A stretch of DNA of 64,000 bases from Cladophialophora immunda (lineage: Eukaryota; Ascomycota; Eurotiomycetes; Chaetothyriales; Herpotrichiellaceae). Position 1 is the first letter of the stretch; each line of letters opens with the position of its first letter. The notes under the pieces are model-generated. The model had not been told where the DNA came from. It ran no database searches and saw nothing but the letters and a program-made list of their open reading frames with translations. The translations under genes were made by a program, and so were the position numbers. The DNA lies in assembly GCF_000835495.1 (NCBI RefSeq), contig NW_015622547.1:2852001-2916000 (forward strand). Reading direction: 5' to 3'. Of the stretch, positions 53,512 through 64,000 are shown in pieces.

Positions 53512-55000
53512 ATGGCCTACTCGCCTTCCCCAGCGTCTCCCTTGGGTGGTCCTGACGGAACTGCATACTCACATCGTCGGTCGCCAACCCCTCCAGCGCA
53601 ACCAATGTCGAAGCGAGACAAGCGCCGGAGTCAGCATGTCGCACACCAGCAAGAGCTTCACAATGAGTTGAATAACAATCGCGAGCAGCACTACCGAGAA
53701 CAACTCATTGCTCTGCAACATGACATGAGTCTTATTTCGCAGGCTGACCCCTACGAACCCGAGCCTCTGGAAGACTCACCAGAAGAGGTGGCTAGAATTG
53801 CCGAGTTGGCAGCCTCTGGGACACCATATCAATCTCAAATGTCTTCGTTGGCCGGAAAATGGTATGCCGAATTCGTGCATGAGATCAACGACGCGAAGGA
53901 AGCCAAAGAACTAGCTCTCATACAACTTATGGTACGCAACATTCAATGTAAACTGCCAGACTATGATGCTGACAACTAGACAGAACAATCACAATGCCCG
54001 CCTTGAAAGGTTGAAATATGAGTGTGATTATCGCCTGCACCTCGCCGCAGAAGAATGCGAACACATGACCTCCACCTTGCGAGAACGATTGTTTCAAGCA
54101 CTGTCCAGCAAGAGACAACGGTTGATGAAAGAGAAGGAACAACTTGATATTGCGGACACCAATGCCCTCCTCCTCCACCCCAGTCAATTCAGCATCACCA
54201 ACCCAGCGAGTCCTGGCGGTAATCACACCAGTCGCAAGACACGCTTTACCAGGCATCGTGAGCAAGAGGACATGAACGGTGTTGCAGATGTTACAAGCAA
54301 GCGTAAGCGCAAGCTTGCGGATGATGATGTCGGCTCCCCGTCACGTAACGGCATTTCCACGCCCGGAGACCGCAGTCGTGCAGCGTTGGCAAATCAAACT
54401 GCGCCGCTGTACTCCATACACTCACTCTTTACCGACAAAGAACTCAACTTCCAATCGCACCAAGCACAAATTGCCGCTCGGCATTTCTTCTCGACGTCAC
54501 GGAAGGAAGGCGAGACCGGCAACACAAGAAGGCGCCAGAAAGTTGACGATGACCGAGAGCGAGGCTCTGCTGACTCAGGATCAGAGGAAGACGAAGAACT
54601 CGAAGCCCCCGAGATGGACCGGTCGGCCAGTCAGAACGTGCATGTCACAAGATCAACTCGCACGATAGGGGCCATGAGTGGGCTCAATGCTCTGAGCGAC
54701 CTGGCCGAGAAAGCGGCGACGCGCCCTGCACTGCCATATGCAACATTGCACACTCATCAAGGACGGCAAGGCACATTCCTACCTCAACCGAGCCGGTTGA
54801 TGGCTGAAGAACTCGAGGAGGATTTGTTGAAAATTGCTCAGATCGAGAGCCAGCCCAAAGGTCAGATGGACAAGAGGGCTGTCGAGGATGCGCTCAAGCC
54901 CCTGTCTGAGTCACGAAGCAATTTGGCTCCGGATTGGCCTGTATACCTTGACATTCACCTGGTGGACGTGGATCCAAGGAAAACTGCGGGGGTACAGTGA
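53512..55000 (+). CDS. Rpd3-type histone deacetylase complex subunit, Dep1/Sds3 family
   Basis: Exons 53512-53931 and 53984-55000 encode 478 residues; the intron is 52 nt (gtacgc, ctagacag). A Ser/Pro-rich start leads into long helices that suit a coiled coil: EVARIAELAASGTPYQSQMS, KWYAEFVHEINDAKEAKELA. Across the junction come ARLERLKYECDYRLHLAAEE, CEHMTSTLRERLFQALSSKR and RLMKEKEQLDIADTNALLLH, then PSQFSITNPASPGG and a basic RKTRFTRHRE. That succession is the conserved core of the Sds3-like family. Family knowledge: Sds3 and Dep1 scaffold the Rpd3L/Sin3 deacetylase in the nucleus. The C-terminal part is acidic and disordered until a last helix (LEEDLLKIAQIES). Whether it is Dep1 or Sds3 needs a tree. 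Confidence 0.8.
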
Positions 55001-55690
55001 GACCGAATATGATGGGAATGCGGCATGAGAATTGAAGCCCACGATGAACATGGAGGAACGGGCATATAACCATGCAGGCGAAGGAATATTGGTAGTACCA
55101 AATCAAGCACCGAAAAAATGCACATGGCTAGAATCTAGAACTATTGAATCGAACATCTTCTGCGACTAAGTTGGCCTCTCTCAAGCAGGCAAGATGCCGG
55201 TGGGTGGTTGTAAAGGAGCCGGGAGGAATGCTACATGCGCACCCCGGCGCACAATGGACCGAAGACGACAAGGCACAGGACCAATCAACGGCATAATTGG
55301 CAGCGGCAACCACCGGGGGCCCCAGCAACTGTCATTGACTTCCCCAGACTTGGTGAGATCAACAAGGCCACCACCGCAGCCTCTCCCTCTGCTGCCCCAG
55401 CTCCCCCGCAGTTTGTCCTCAACCCTCTGCCATCAATGAACCGGATTAGGACCACGGCATAAGCCTGCTGGAGGTGAAAGACTACACAGCTCCACCATAG
55501 CATCATCATCAACCCAACTTGCTGCAGCATGTCGGATGGATCACTACAATGTAACCTACAGCCCAGAACCATGTACAGCTCCCGCCAAGTATAAATCTGA
55601 TGGCTTCTCTGCCTCTACTTGTCCTCTTCAGCGTTCCAGTGGCCGTGAGACAACTAGGCGAACAATTGAACCTTGAGATTTCTTGCGAAA
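55001..55690. other. Intergenic region upstream of aldose epimerase
   Basis: 3' flank and promoter; no gene or RNA supported. Confidence 0.5.
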
Positions 55691-57028
55691 ATGTGGTCCC
55701 CTCTACTCTGGGTTCTGGCGTCGTCAATTGCTGTGCCTGTTCTGGCTCAGAATAGTTCCAACTCTTCTGTACCAACAGGAGCCTATCCTTTCTCCGTGTA
55801 TACTCTGACCGCCGAGAATATCACCGCGAAGTTCATCCCGTATGGAGCTCGCCTAACCTCGCTCCTGGTTCAGGACCGCAACGGTGACTATCAGGACATT
55901 GTGGCTGGATATGACAATGCTACCCAATACTTGACCGACACAGAGACCAATCATGTAAGTCTTGAGTTTTTGACAGGAGTCGTACTGTGGAAACAGAGAC
56001 GTTTGATATCAACGCTCAATCTTGCCTCGACTTGGTCTTGCTGCTTGCTAACACGAAGTTTGATGTAACTATAGACCTACTTTGGCCCTGTTGTAGGCCG
56101 ATACGCAAACCGAATCAAGAATAGCACCTTCACACTGAACGGGCAGACTTATCACATCCCTGCAAATGAGAATGCCGGCGCCGACACCCTCCATGGGGGT
56201 ACAGTTGGATACGATCAACGGAACTGGACTGTTGTTGCCTCGTCGAGCTCGAGCATTACCTTCTCTCTGCTTGATACTGGCTTCCAGGGCTTTCCAGGCA
56301 CAGTCTTGACCACGGCTACTTTCACCCTGGGCACCTTCCCAAGTGGGCCGCAGGGTGAAGTCAGGCCGCGATTGACGAGCAGCATGGTTTCGTCGGCCTT
56401 GGATCAGGAGACGCCCATCATGCTGGCGAATCATATCTACTGGAATCTCAATGCATTCAAACAGGCAACGATCTTGAATGATACGACCCTGTGGATGCCA
56501 TATTCCGACCGATACATCGTCGTGGACCCCATCTTGATTCCTACCGGCGCTCTGGGCTCTGTCTCGAATGTGTCGGCCCTCGATTTCCTTTCCCCTAAGC
56601 TGTTGGGGGATGCCGTAGATAACGCCACTGGAGTCTGCGGTGAAGGCTGCACCGGAATTGACAACGCTTTCATCTTGGACAGACCAGCTAATGCTGGTCC
56701 GACATCGTCAAATTACCCTGTGCTTTCATTATGGTCGGAGACTACCGGCATTCAACTGGATGTGTCGACGAACCAGCAAGGCCTTCAGATATACACGTGC
56801 AACGGCCAAAATGGCACAATTCCGGTCAAGCAAAGCCAACAGCAAAGGAACAATGGCACGCAGGGCGCGGCGAAGTTTGTGAATCAGCACGGGTGCGTGG
56901 TCATCGAGACACAGGCCTGGATTGACGGGGTCAACCATCCTGAATGGGGAGTCAGCAGCTACGAGATCTTTTCTCCCACGACTGGACCGGCACTTAATTA
57001 TGCAACATATGATTTCTCGACCTTCTGA
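55691..57028 (+). CDS. Secreted aldose 1-epimerase (galactose mutarotase family)
   Basis: Exons 55691-55954 and 56075-57028 encode 405 residues. The signal peptide is MWSPLLWVLASSIAVPVLAQ. The fold begins ITAKFIPYGARLTSLLVQDR; the intron (120 nt, gtaagt/actatag) precedes TYFGPVVGRYANRI, which carries the substrate Arg. A catalytic-site His is in DTLHGG, the second His in LANHIYWNLNAF, and the general-base Glu in VVIETQAWIDGVNHPEWG. Many Asn-X-Ser/Thr sequons fit secretion. Family knowledge: it interconverts alpha and beta anomers of hexoses. A secreted form probably serves extracellular sugar use; yeast forms are cytosolic or fused to Gal10. No partner sugar gene is adjacent. Confidence 0.92.
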
Positions 57029-57364
57029 GTGTCGAACACCACGTGTACATAGGACGGGGGGGTACATGGAAAGGCGGGCATTGGGGACAAGGCTGAGGCG
57101 CCTCTGTAGCCAATCAAAAGATGCAGAACCAACGTCATTGTTTACTTTGCAGCCATAGTAAACAATCCATTGCGACCACTTTCAGGGCTCTGTGAACAAG
57201 GTCACTTTACTGGGCTACTCTATCGCATTGATTATCAGCGAACACTTAGTATCCTATGCTTTCTGAAAACAACCTATTTATGATGCTGGTGGTGAGCTTG
57301 CAGGACTGATCATTGATCGTGGGTCGGAAGAATCCGCGCATGCCAACGCCTTCACACAAACAAA
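57029..57364. other. Intergenic region
   Basis: 336 bp; promoter of the following large gene. Nothing else seen. Confidence 0.5.
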
Positions 57365-60300
57365 ATGTCCCGATCGCCCTCCGTGACTTCCTTCGGAAAC
57401 GGCGACCTGAGCTCCCCCGATCCACTAGCAAGCTCTGTCAATGATGAGCCCTCGCGTGGTCGCATCGCATTTGGTGCCCGACAGCCTGCGCTGAAGCGCC
57501 ATTCAATCGCTTCCATAAAGACCACGGGCAGAACTGCCAGAACAAGCACCTTTGGCTGTGAAGCAGTCCCCTCCTCTCCATTTCGAGCCGTTTCGGAACA
57601 AAATTTGAGTCCCTGGAAGATTAGGGTGACGGTGGAGGCGGAGCCCGAAGACGCCGCCGACATGGAAGGCAACGCGCCATTAAACAAGGCGAGAACGCGC
57701 ACGACCCAGAGATCACTACACCACGAGCCCCCCGAAGCTGGACAGCCAAAGGGTTCTCGAGGTGGAAATTCTCATTCGAATTCGACAAAGAACAAGAGAA
57801 GCGGAACACCAGATGTTGGCCGCAGGACTTCTGGCCGCAGTCGGAGACAGAGCGTGACGGACCTGGACATAATACCGTTGGGGGACGACTCCGAAGGGGA
57901 TGACTGGTTGAGGCAGAACAGGTCGCCACGAAAGAGAAGGAATTCTCGCAAGAGCGTTTCTGCGGCGGTGACCTCAAAGGCCTCGCCGACCAAGTCCTCA
58001 CGGTCTAATACCGGCCCTTCAACGTTTGAGGTGCGGCCAGATACCGATGTCGAAGACAATGGTGGCGCCTTGGAGCAAGAGAATGTTGTGGCGGATTCAC
58101 AATCACCAGAACTTCGCAGGATCGATCTTAATCAAGTGTCGGTACGACCTCGCGCGCTGTCGACAAAGTCAAACTTGGACAACGACTATGAGAATGAAGA
58201 CTCAATCGTGAGTGAAAGGACGAGAAGCACATCAATGAAGCAGCAAGTGGAAGTTCGAAAGGTCTCCGTTAATAGCGCCCTGAGCTATCCAACTCCCTCA
58301 CCTACTTCCTCTTACCATGGGGACTCTGACGATGTGGGGAAGGCTCTCGATGACAACATTGCTCCAGCGCGGCATGAGCACGAAACCTTTGACACCATAC
58401 TCGAAAGTGAGGGATTTACTATGATCGATCTAGACACCTTGCCCTCGGTGAGACGATCATTGAGCAGCCCTGTTGATGAGGGTTCAAACACCAGCCTTCA
58501 TCCCCCGGACATGAACGATCCTAAGATACAGCTTTCTATCACTAAATCTGGGGAGAGAGCACACGGCGACCTCGCGCCTTTCAGTCCGTCTTCTATGCGC
58601 CAAGCCGTCACTTATCCTGTCATCAAGCCGGATGAGAGTGAGATATCAAGCACTGTCCCATCTTCACCACCAGCATCGGAGAAGAGTCAAGATCTACTAA
58701 AAGTCCCTTCCTCATCAGCAGCTGTTGGTCGAAAAGTAACGCCACTACCATATTCATCACCAAAGTTGCCGTCGCCGCCAAGACCTATCGTGCGAAGGAC
58801 GCCTCAACATCAACATCGTGCCTCAGCTGGTGCCGTCTTTGCAGGTATTGCGCTGCAAGAAGTAGTGTCGCCAGATCGGTCTAGCGAGAGAGCGTTGGCA
58901 GGAAAGCAGGATTCTTCGTCAAATCATCGCGGGCAGGAAGAGGATGGGGCTCTATTTGTGGGCTTCGATTGTGGAACCCAACGCGAGCTCAGAGCTGGCC
59001 TCCGCTTTGGCGAGGAGCTTGCAAAGAGACTGGCATCGCCTCCCGCGGATGGGTCGGCTTCCAGGGATAAAACGTCAGAATCGAGCAAGACCTCGAATGC
59101 GAAGCTGCCGGTCAAACCTGAACAGAAATCTCGAACGCAGGTTTGGCGAGGCGAAAACCTGGTTCAGCACACTCCAGTCCATACAAGTGGCAGCACGGGA
59201 CCCAGTGGCCAAGTGTCTGTGGTACATACGCCTCCAAACCCAACTCGCGGGTATACTGAGAAATCGATCATCGACACACAAGCAAGGCGAGAACGCGAAT
59301 GGCAACTTGAGAGAGAAGCGGTGTCCAGGCAGATCCAAAATGCTAGTGACAGCCAAGTCATTGTGATTGACAGCGACGATGAGGAAGACCAGCCCACTCC
59401 AAGGACAGAGGTACAAGAGGGATCGCATCTTGATCTCGAAGTTGACGCAGATGACGAAACAGACATCTGGCTTGCGGAGGCCAAGAATTCGTCAAGTCCA
59501 GGGTCAGCCATCCAGCCCAACACCGAGAGCCTCTTTACCCACACTGAGCAAGTCAGACAACGACAGCGAGCTCAAGAAGTTGTCAACCGGCCTCGAAGAA
59601 GCTTGATACCGAGTCCATGGAAAAGAGGCGAGAATGTCGATGCTCCGCAAGAGCAAAGCACGTTCTTAAGTACCAATGCAGGGGAGATGAGCAGTCTGAT
59701 GTTTTACCATGAACCAGAGAGCAAGATCCCGTTCGGTGCTGGTGAGATCAGGAGGCAGCAATTAAGACATAGGAGGAACAGCGGAAAGTTCGACGTGGAC
59801 CTGATGGCCGGAACACCCCAGGGGGAGGTCGCTGAAGAAGGAGTCGCAGATAGCACAAATATGTCTGTCTCCGAAGAAGAAGAGCTGGAAGAAGACCGCC
59901 AGGTCGCTCTGGGCCTGTCGAGTCCTACAGCCGAGTTCGAAGCACCAACTGCGTATGACGAGCTGGGGGAGGTTGTTGACTCGACAAACGAGATCTCCGA
60001 ATCGTCGAAATCACCCTACTCTTCTCCGCAACCTGTTAAGATCCCTGTCAATTTCAACGATTCCTCGATGTCCATATCGACGCCACCTCCGCGACCCGAG
60101 CTATCCCAAGCAGAGGCATTCGATTGCGACGCAGCTAGAGAGACCTCTCCAGCACGGCCACCCACGCCACGCTCTGCAATGAAAGGTTCTCGGTATAGCT
60201 TCAATCAGGGGTTGGGCATTGCGGGAGCTGATGCCATGAACCTTACCAGGAAAGTCGTCTTTAGCCAGAGATCCCGGGGAGTGGATGTGGATGGGCAGGA

Positions 60301-61207
60301 GAGCAGCTTCAGCATGCGATCCTCCACTGACGACTCCTTTGAGGATTCTGTTGGGCTACAGTTGAACCGAGAATTGCAATCGTTTGAAACCGAAACGACG
60401 CATCCCGGTGATAGTCCACGAGCGTGCTCTGAGAGACATATTGAAACTCAGCGAACAGTGAGCATTGGAACCGAGGCGAAAGATGAGCCGTCAGTTGCGA
60501 ATCCCAGCAAAGCCTGGCCTGGTTGGATCTGGAGATCAGAACAAACCTCGGACCGCGACTCGCAGTCCCAGGACAAAAAACTCAGCGCCGATCGCCCAGA
60601 AATCCCCGTGAAGCCACCAGCACCGTCTTACGCTCCCGGCGAAACCAAAGACCAGGGTCGAGACTCGGGGTGGGAGAAGACAAAAGCCTCAATCTCTTCG
60701 TCGACTAAATCCTCCGCGAAGGCCGAAGTAAAAGCCCAAACCATTCCATCATACCTCATTCCACCATCGTATCCATCTGACCCTCTCCGCCCCATCAAGA
60801 GATCACTCGCTCTGGAGGGCGACTTTTCGAACACCCATTTTCGCACCCTCCACATCATCTACCGGAAGTCACTCCGGCCCAAATTCCACGCGCCGCCTCG
60901 CACGATGATCCGTCCTGAGATCCGCGCTCTGAGGGGCACAGAGATGGTGGTCGACGAAAGCGCCAATGGAATCGTTAAGGGCGAGTTTGCGTGGACGGTC
61001 GGCGACGGCGAGTGTGAAGTCCTCGAGCGGTTTATGCAGGAGTGCGAATACAGCCACGGGTGGTACAAGGGTCGGCAGGTGAGAGCAGACGCCGCGGACG
61101 AGATCAAATGGGGGTGGAGCGTGGAGCAGTTGGCGGAACGGCTCTGTCGGATTGTGGTAGGCGAGGTCGTGAGGGAGGAGGAGAAGAAGGCGGCCAAGGG
61201 TCAATAA
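57365..61207 (+). CDS. Large AT-hook-like nuclear protein, fungal-specific, function unknown
   Basis: A single intronless frame encodes 1280 residues. The start MSRSPSVTSFGNGDLSSPDP and the island NLSPWKIRVTVEAEPED (about residues 79-95) resemble Pezizomycotina proteins annotated as AT-rich-DNA-binding. Basic clusters (RSPRKRRNSRKS, TKNKRSGTPDVGRRTSGRSRR) could act as AT-hook-like contacts or import signals. Most of the chain is Ser/Pro/Glu-rich and disordered with repeated acidic runs (IDSDDEED, DADDETD, SEEEELEED). A conserved C-terminal module follows (ALEGDFSNTHFRTLHIIYRK, RPEIRALRGTEMVVDESANG, ECEVLERFMQECEYSHGWYK) with about 100 residues of probable fold. I cannot assign a function. Confidence 0.8.
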   Translation: MSRSPSVTSFGNGDLSSPDPLASSVNDEPSRGRIAFGARQPALKRHSIASIKTTGRTARTSTFGCEAVPSSPFRAVSEQNLSPWKIRVTVEAEPEDAADMEGNAPLNKARTRTTQRSLHHEPPEAGQPKGSRGGNSHSNSTKNKRSGTPDVGRRTSGRSRRQSVTDLDIIPLGDDSEGDDWLRQNRSPRKRRNSRKSVSAAVTSKASPTKSSRSNTGPSTFEVRPDTDVEDNGGALEQENVVADSQSPELRRIDLNQVSVRPRALSTKSNLDNDYENEDSIVSERTRSTSMKQQVEVRKVSVNSALSYPTPSPTSSYHGDSDDVGKALDDNIAPARHEHETFDTILESEGFTMIDLDTLPSVRRSLSSPVDEGSNTSLHPPDMNDPKIQLSITKSGERAHGDLAPFSPSSMRQAVTYPVIKPDESEISSTVPSSPPASEKSQDLLKVPSSSAAVGRKVTPLPYSSPKLPSPPRPIVRRTPQHQHRASAGAVFAGIALQEVVSPDRSSERALAGKQDSSSNHRGQEEDGALFVGFDCGTQRELRAGLRFGEELAKRLASPPADGSASRDKTSESSKTSNAKLPVKPEQKSRTQVWRGENLVQHTPVHTSGSTGPSGQVSVVHTPPNPTRGYTEKSIIDTQARREREWQLEREAVSRQIQNASDSQVIVIDSDDEEDQPTPRTEVQEGSHLDLEVDADDETDIWLAEAKNSSSPGSAIQPNTESLFTHTEQVRQRQRAQEVVNRPRRSLIPSPWKRGENVDAPQEQSTFLSTNAGEMSSLMFYHEPESKIPFGAGEIRRQQLRHRRNSGKFDVDLMAGTPQGEVAEEGVADSTNMSVSEEEELEEDRQVALGLSSPTAEFEAPTAYDELGEVVDSTNEISESSKSPYSSPQPVKIPVNFNDSSMSISTPPPRPELSQAEAFDCDAARETSPARPPTPRSAMKGSRYSFNQGLGIAGADAMNLTRKVVFSQRSRGVDVDGQESSFSMRSSTDDSFEDSVGLQLNRELQSFETETTHPGDSPRACSERHIETQRTVSIGTEAKDEPSVANPSKAWPGWIWRSEQTSDRDSQSQDKKLSADRPEIPVKPPAPSYAPGETKDQGRDSGWEKTKASISSSTKSSAKAEVKAQTIPSYLIPPSYPSDPLRPIKRSLALEGDFSNTHFRTLHIIYRKSLRPKFHAPPRTMIRPEIRALRGTEMVVDESANGIVKGEFAWTVGDGECEVLERFMQECEYSHGWYKGRQVRADAADEIKWGWSVEQLAERLCRIVVGEVVREEEKKAAKGQ

Positions 61208-61494
61208 GACGGACGTTCTTTTCCATTTGTTCTCCCCTTATACCGGGATCGCAGGGGGGGAACTGGTAGGCGTTGTATAGGTACCATTGGGAACGCGCAC
61301 AGACACAGGGTTGAGTAGGTATTGAGCGCATCGTTGACAAAAAAGACAACGCGAATCTCTTGAGCGTGGATATATTTCTAGTATTGACTCACGTGCTTGA
61401 ATGGGGAATACGTACCTACATATCACCTTACCTTGAATACGAGCGTTTCTTCCACGTATGTGGGTGTGGGTGTGTGACTCTGGCTCTATCTAGC

Positions 61495-62010
61495 TCAACA
61501 CCGTAACAGGCGTTTCGTTTTCCGCTTCTCGTGCCCAATGACCTGTGATTTCGCACGTAGAGAATCGAAGAGATCCAGAAGTGAAGCAAATAACCTATAT
61601 TCGGGGTAGGCAAAAGTCGGGTTAACGATAACGGCATCTTGTTTGCAGGGTAACCTTGAACCCCAGCAGAAGGAATCCACGGTATGTTCAGGACATAGAG
61701 ATAGTAAGCAGCCGCCAAAAATGACCACGAGCGCAATGCAGAGGATCCTGGTAGTTGCCGTTGAGTCTGGCACATGATTTTCCATTGCCAGAGCTGCATA
61801 GTAAAAGCCGGAAAGACCTAGTAGTACCCCTGCAATGCCGACGACTGGCCGTGCTAGCGAGAATGCCTCTGATAATAGGTAATTCGAACACCAAGGGGTG
61901 AGATGATTGCGCTGCGGCGAGGGGATAATACTTGGATGAAAATCAAGGCTCGAAGGATCGGGCCTGGCCGCACACACACCGGTAGCTAAGGACAACATGG
62001 TTCTTCCCAT
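61495..62010 (-). CDS. Small hypothetical membrane protein
   Basis: The ATG at 62010 opens a 171-residue frame with two hydrophobic spans (SLARPVVGIAGVLLGLSGFY with the following YAALAM; RILCIALVVIFGGCLLSLC). A Cys-rich segment (HTVDSFCWGSRLPCKQD) and a basic end (HEKRKTKRLLRC) follow. No family recognised and no intron is required, though one could end the chain earlier. It stands head-to-head with the SulP-family transporter gene. It could be a chance frame; membrane topology is the main support. Confidence 0.42.
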   Translation of the reverse strand: MGRTMLSLATGVCAARPDPSSLDFHPSIIPSPQRNHLTPWCSNYLLSEAFSLARPVVGIAGVLLGLSGFYYAALAMENHVPDSTATTRILCIALVVIFGGCLLSLCPEHTVDSFCWGSRLPCKQDAVIVNPTFAYPEYRLFASLLDLFDSLRAKSQVIGHEKRKTKRLLRC

Positions 62011-62633
62011 TTCGCGCTGAAATCCCAGGAGTCAACTGAGAACTTTCCAGATTGAATACGAATTGATGCGTATATCGGCTGATGCCAGCGCCTTCACTCC
62101 TCGATCCGTTGTTGGTGGATGGCTAGAATTGAATGGTTGACACTCGATGAACGTGGTCTGCAGAAATCTGTGCTCCGGACGTGTCTATCGGTCAAGGCAG
62201 AAAAGAATCACCTGGCACTTGATGGACTTCCATGCGATATGAAGACGATGGAAGGTGGGAGGCGCAGGCCCGTCGCCTCATCGTCGTTCGCACGAGAGGG
62301 TGAGAGATGCGACAGCGGACAGCGACGATCCGTGGGAAATCTTCCTAGCTCGACGCTACACATGCACGTCTCCCGCCTTTGCGAATCACTTCCCCCAACA
62401 TCCAATCGTCGGCTGCTGTTCCCAGCTAAAACACATGCAAAGATGTTGAGGGGCAGAAATCCACCCGCGCCTAACGACGTGTCGCCATATCAATTATCTC
62501 CTCTGACACACGCACAATGAGACCAACATCTCCCGGATATTGTCCCCCATTCAATTGAAAATCTTGAGACGGTCTCGATGCCATCGCGCATCCGCCCACA
62601 CAGCTGAGCTGTGCTGGTGTGGCCGACCGCGTG
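62011..62633. other. Region upstream of the SulP transporter
   Basis: 623 bp; promoter region of the transporter. No gene or motif supported. Confidence 0.45.
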
Positions 62634-64000
62634 ATGGAAGGAGCTGGACCGAACGAAAGGCAGTTACTCCTGAAGACATGCCACCACGAAGCTGAGGTTG
62701 AGACCGCGAGTGCCTCATCGAAAGACGATCAGCTCCCGCTGCCAAAGTCAGAGCGGACGGCCATGTCACATTCTCCGAGTCATCAGCGTCGAGGTCGCAG
62801 AATGGCTCGCCTCTCCCACTATCTGCCGTTCATCAAATGGGTACCTGGGTACCAATGGAAGTGGTTTCTGGGGGACTTTATGGGCGCTTTGACGGTGGCC
62901 TCACTTTATGTGCCCCTATCCGTCTCCTTTGCCCTCCTCGGACACGCTCATCCTATCAGCGGGTTGTACTCATTCGTTATCACTCCTCTTCTCTATGCAC
63001 TACTGGGATCTTGCCCCCTGATGGTGGTTGGACCAGAAGCGCCAGGCTCTCTTCTTGTCGGAACAGTTGTTGCGCTCTCTGGTCGAGGCAATGAAGATGA
63101 TAAGAGCCAGACCATCAATGCCCAGGTAGCCGGCACCGTGACTGCCTGTACGGGGATGGTGCTGTTTGTCACAGGCCTCAGTCGACTTGGATTTGTGGAC
63201 TCTGTGCTCAGTCGACCTTTTATGCGAGGATTTATCGGCGCTGTCGGTTTCAACGTTGTGATAGAGCAAACGATCACGGGCTTGGGTCTTGGGACATTGG
63301 CCAAGCGAGACCCAAGGGTGTCTGGAGGAAGTCCTGCGAGAAAGCTTCTTTTCATCCTGATCGAACTCAGCCAAACACATTTTCTCACCGCTGTGGTTTC
63401 TATCACGAGCTTTGCAATTGTCATGCTAGTAAGGTCAGCAACGTCATCTTCCCGAAGACTCTATACGCTCGGCTAACGAAATCCAAGACACTTTCGAAGC
63501 ATTGTGGAATTACGGTACCCTGCAACTGCGTACATCCCGGATAGATTTGTGGTCGTCGCTTCCTCGACCCTTCTCACGTGGCTATGTGGCTGGCATGAGC
63601 AAGGCATTCAGGTGCTTGGACGTATCCGAACACCAGAAAACCTTGGAATGCCTTTCCGTTGGCCGTTCGCTATTCATAACATCGACGACATCTCGAGTCT
63701 CATCACCACGGCCTTTGTGATTGCTCTGCTGGGCCTGTTCGAGTCTTCCTTGACAGCCAGGAGTCTGAGAAAGGCAAATGCAGCGAACAAGGCGTCTAAC
63801 ATCCCTTTGAACTCCAACCAGGAACTCATCGCGCTCGGGGTCGCCAACATTGTCGGTGGTTGCTTTCTTTCATTGCCTGGATTCGGCGGCTACGGCAGGA
63901 GTAAATTGAACTTCTCGGTCGGCGGAAGGACACCGATGAGCAACGTCCTTCTTAGCACCATAACCCTGACCTGCATTTTCTTCGCCCTCCCAGCGTTCTA
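62634..64000 (+). CDS. SulP/SLC26-family anion transporter (C-terminus outside window)
   Basis: Exon 1 is 62634-63433; exon 2 starts at 63488 and runs off the right edge, giving about 437 residues. The frame is open to a GTG at 62619, but the ATG at 62634 is preferred. A soluble Ser/Arg-rich leader ends before YLPFIKWVPGYQWKWFLGDF, the SulP entry motif, then GALTVASLYVPLSVSFALLG. Further spans include ISGLYSFVITPLLYALLGSC and FVIALLGLFESSLTARSLRK. The GGYGRSKLN block sits where the Asn-rich substrate loop lies in the family. The STAS domain would be beyond the edge. Family knowledge: sulfate or other anion transport; some fungal members act at the vacuole. Intron: gtcagc/atccaag, 54 nt. Confidence 0.88.

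Overview
The window is nuclear DNA of a filamentous ascomycete (Pezizomycotina). The evidence is dense monocistronic genes on both strands, short GT-AG introns of mostly 45-140 nt with CTAAC/CTGAC-like branch points, and fungus-specific families: Zn2Cys6 factor, RTA1 exporter, GPR1/FUN34/yaaH acetate transporter, DUF3844 and Rsc4. A black-yeast-like Eurotiomycete is a guess only. I see no transposon, viral or CRISPR sequence. Thirty protein-coding genes can be supported; two are cut by the window edges. Several gene starts given here differ from the longest open frame, because that frame opens on GTG, TTG or CTG or because a first exon lies upstream.

Layout. 1-8 kb: a LIM/RhoGAP gene cut by the left edge, a head-to-head pair of small heat-shock (Hsp20) genes, and an RBR-type ubiquitin ligase. 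8.8-17.3 kb: cytosolic acetoacetyl-CoA thiolase (ERG10), the U5 snRNP GTPase SNU114, a short Upc2-like Zn2Cys6 regulator and an RTA1-family lipid exporter, all on the + strand. The promoters of the regulator and the exporter carry inverted repeats with a shared CGTAYA core, which makes a small sterol/lipid-stress regulatory unit plausible. 18-30.5 kb: the ribosome-associated Hsp70 SSB with a 21-nt micro-exon, mitochondrial ribosome recycling factor, a TPT/SLC35 transporter, a mitochondrial membrane protein of unknown function, a DUF3844 (Vps3844) membrane protein and the RSC subunit Rsc4.

30.5-42.2 kb: CKS1, a DsbA-like protein, two neighbouring RING-H2 genes, a mitochondrial protein with a low-complexity insert, a GPI-anchored surface protein and an acetate transporter. 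43-64 kb: three large, probably disordered fungal proteins, a very GC-rich O-methyltransferase, an amidohydrolase, a Dep1/Sds3-type histone deacetylase subunit, a secreted aldose 1-epimerase, a small membrane protein and a SulP-family transporter cut by the right edge.

Most genes are housekeeping (translation, splicing, chromatin, cell cycle, proteostasis). The accessory flavour lies in the regulator/RTA1 unit, the tandem RING genes, and the 46-57 kb stretch with methyltransferase, amidohydrolase and epimerase. No complete secondary-metabolite cluster is visible: there is no PKS, NRPS or terpene synthase.
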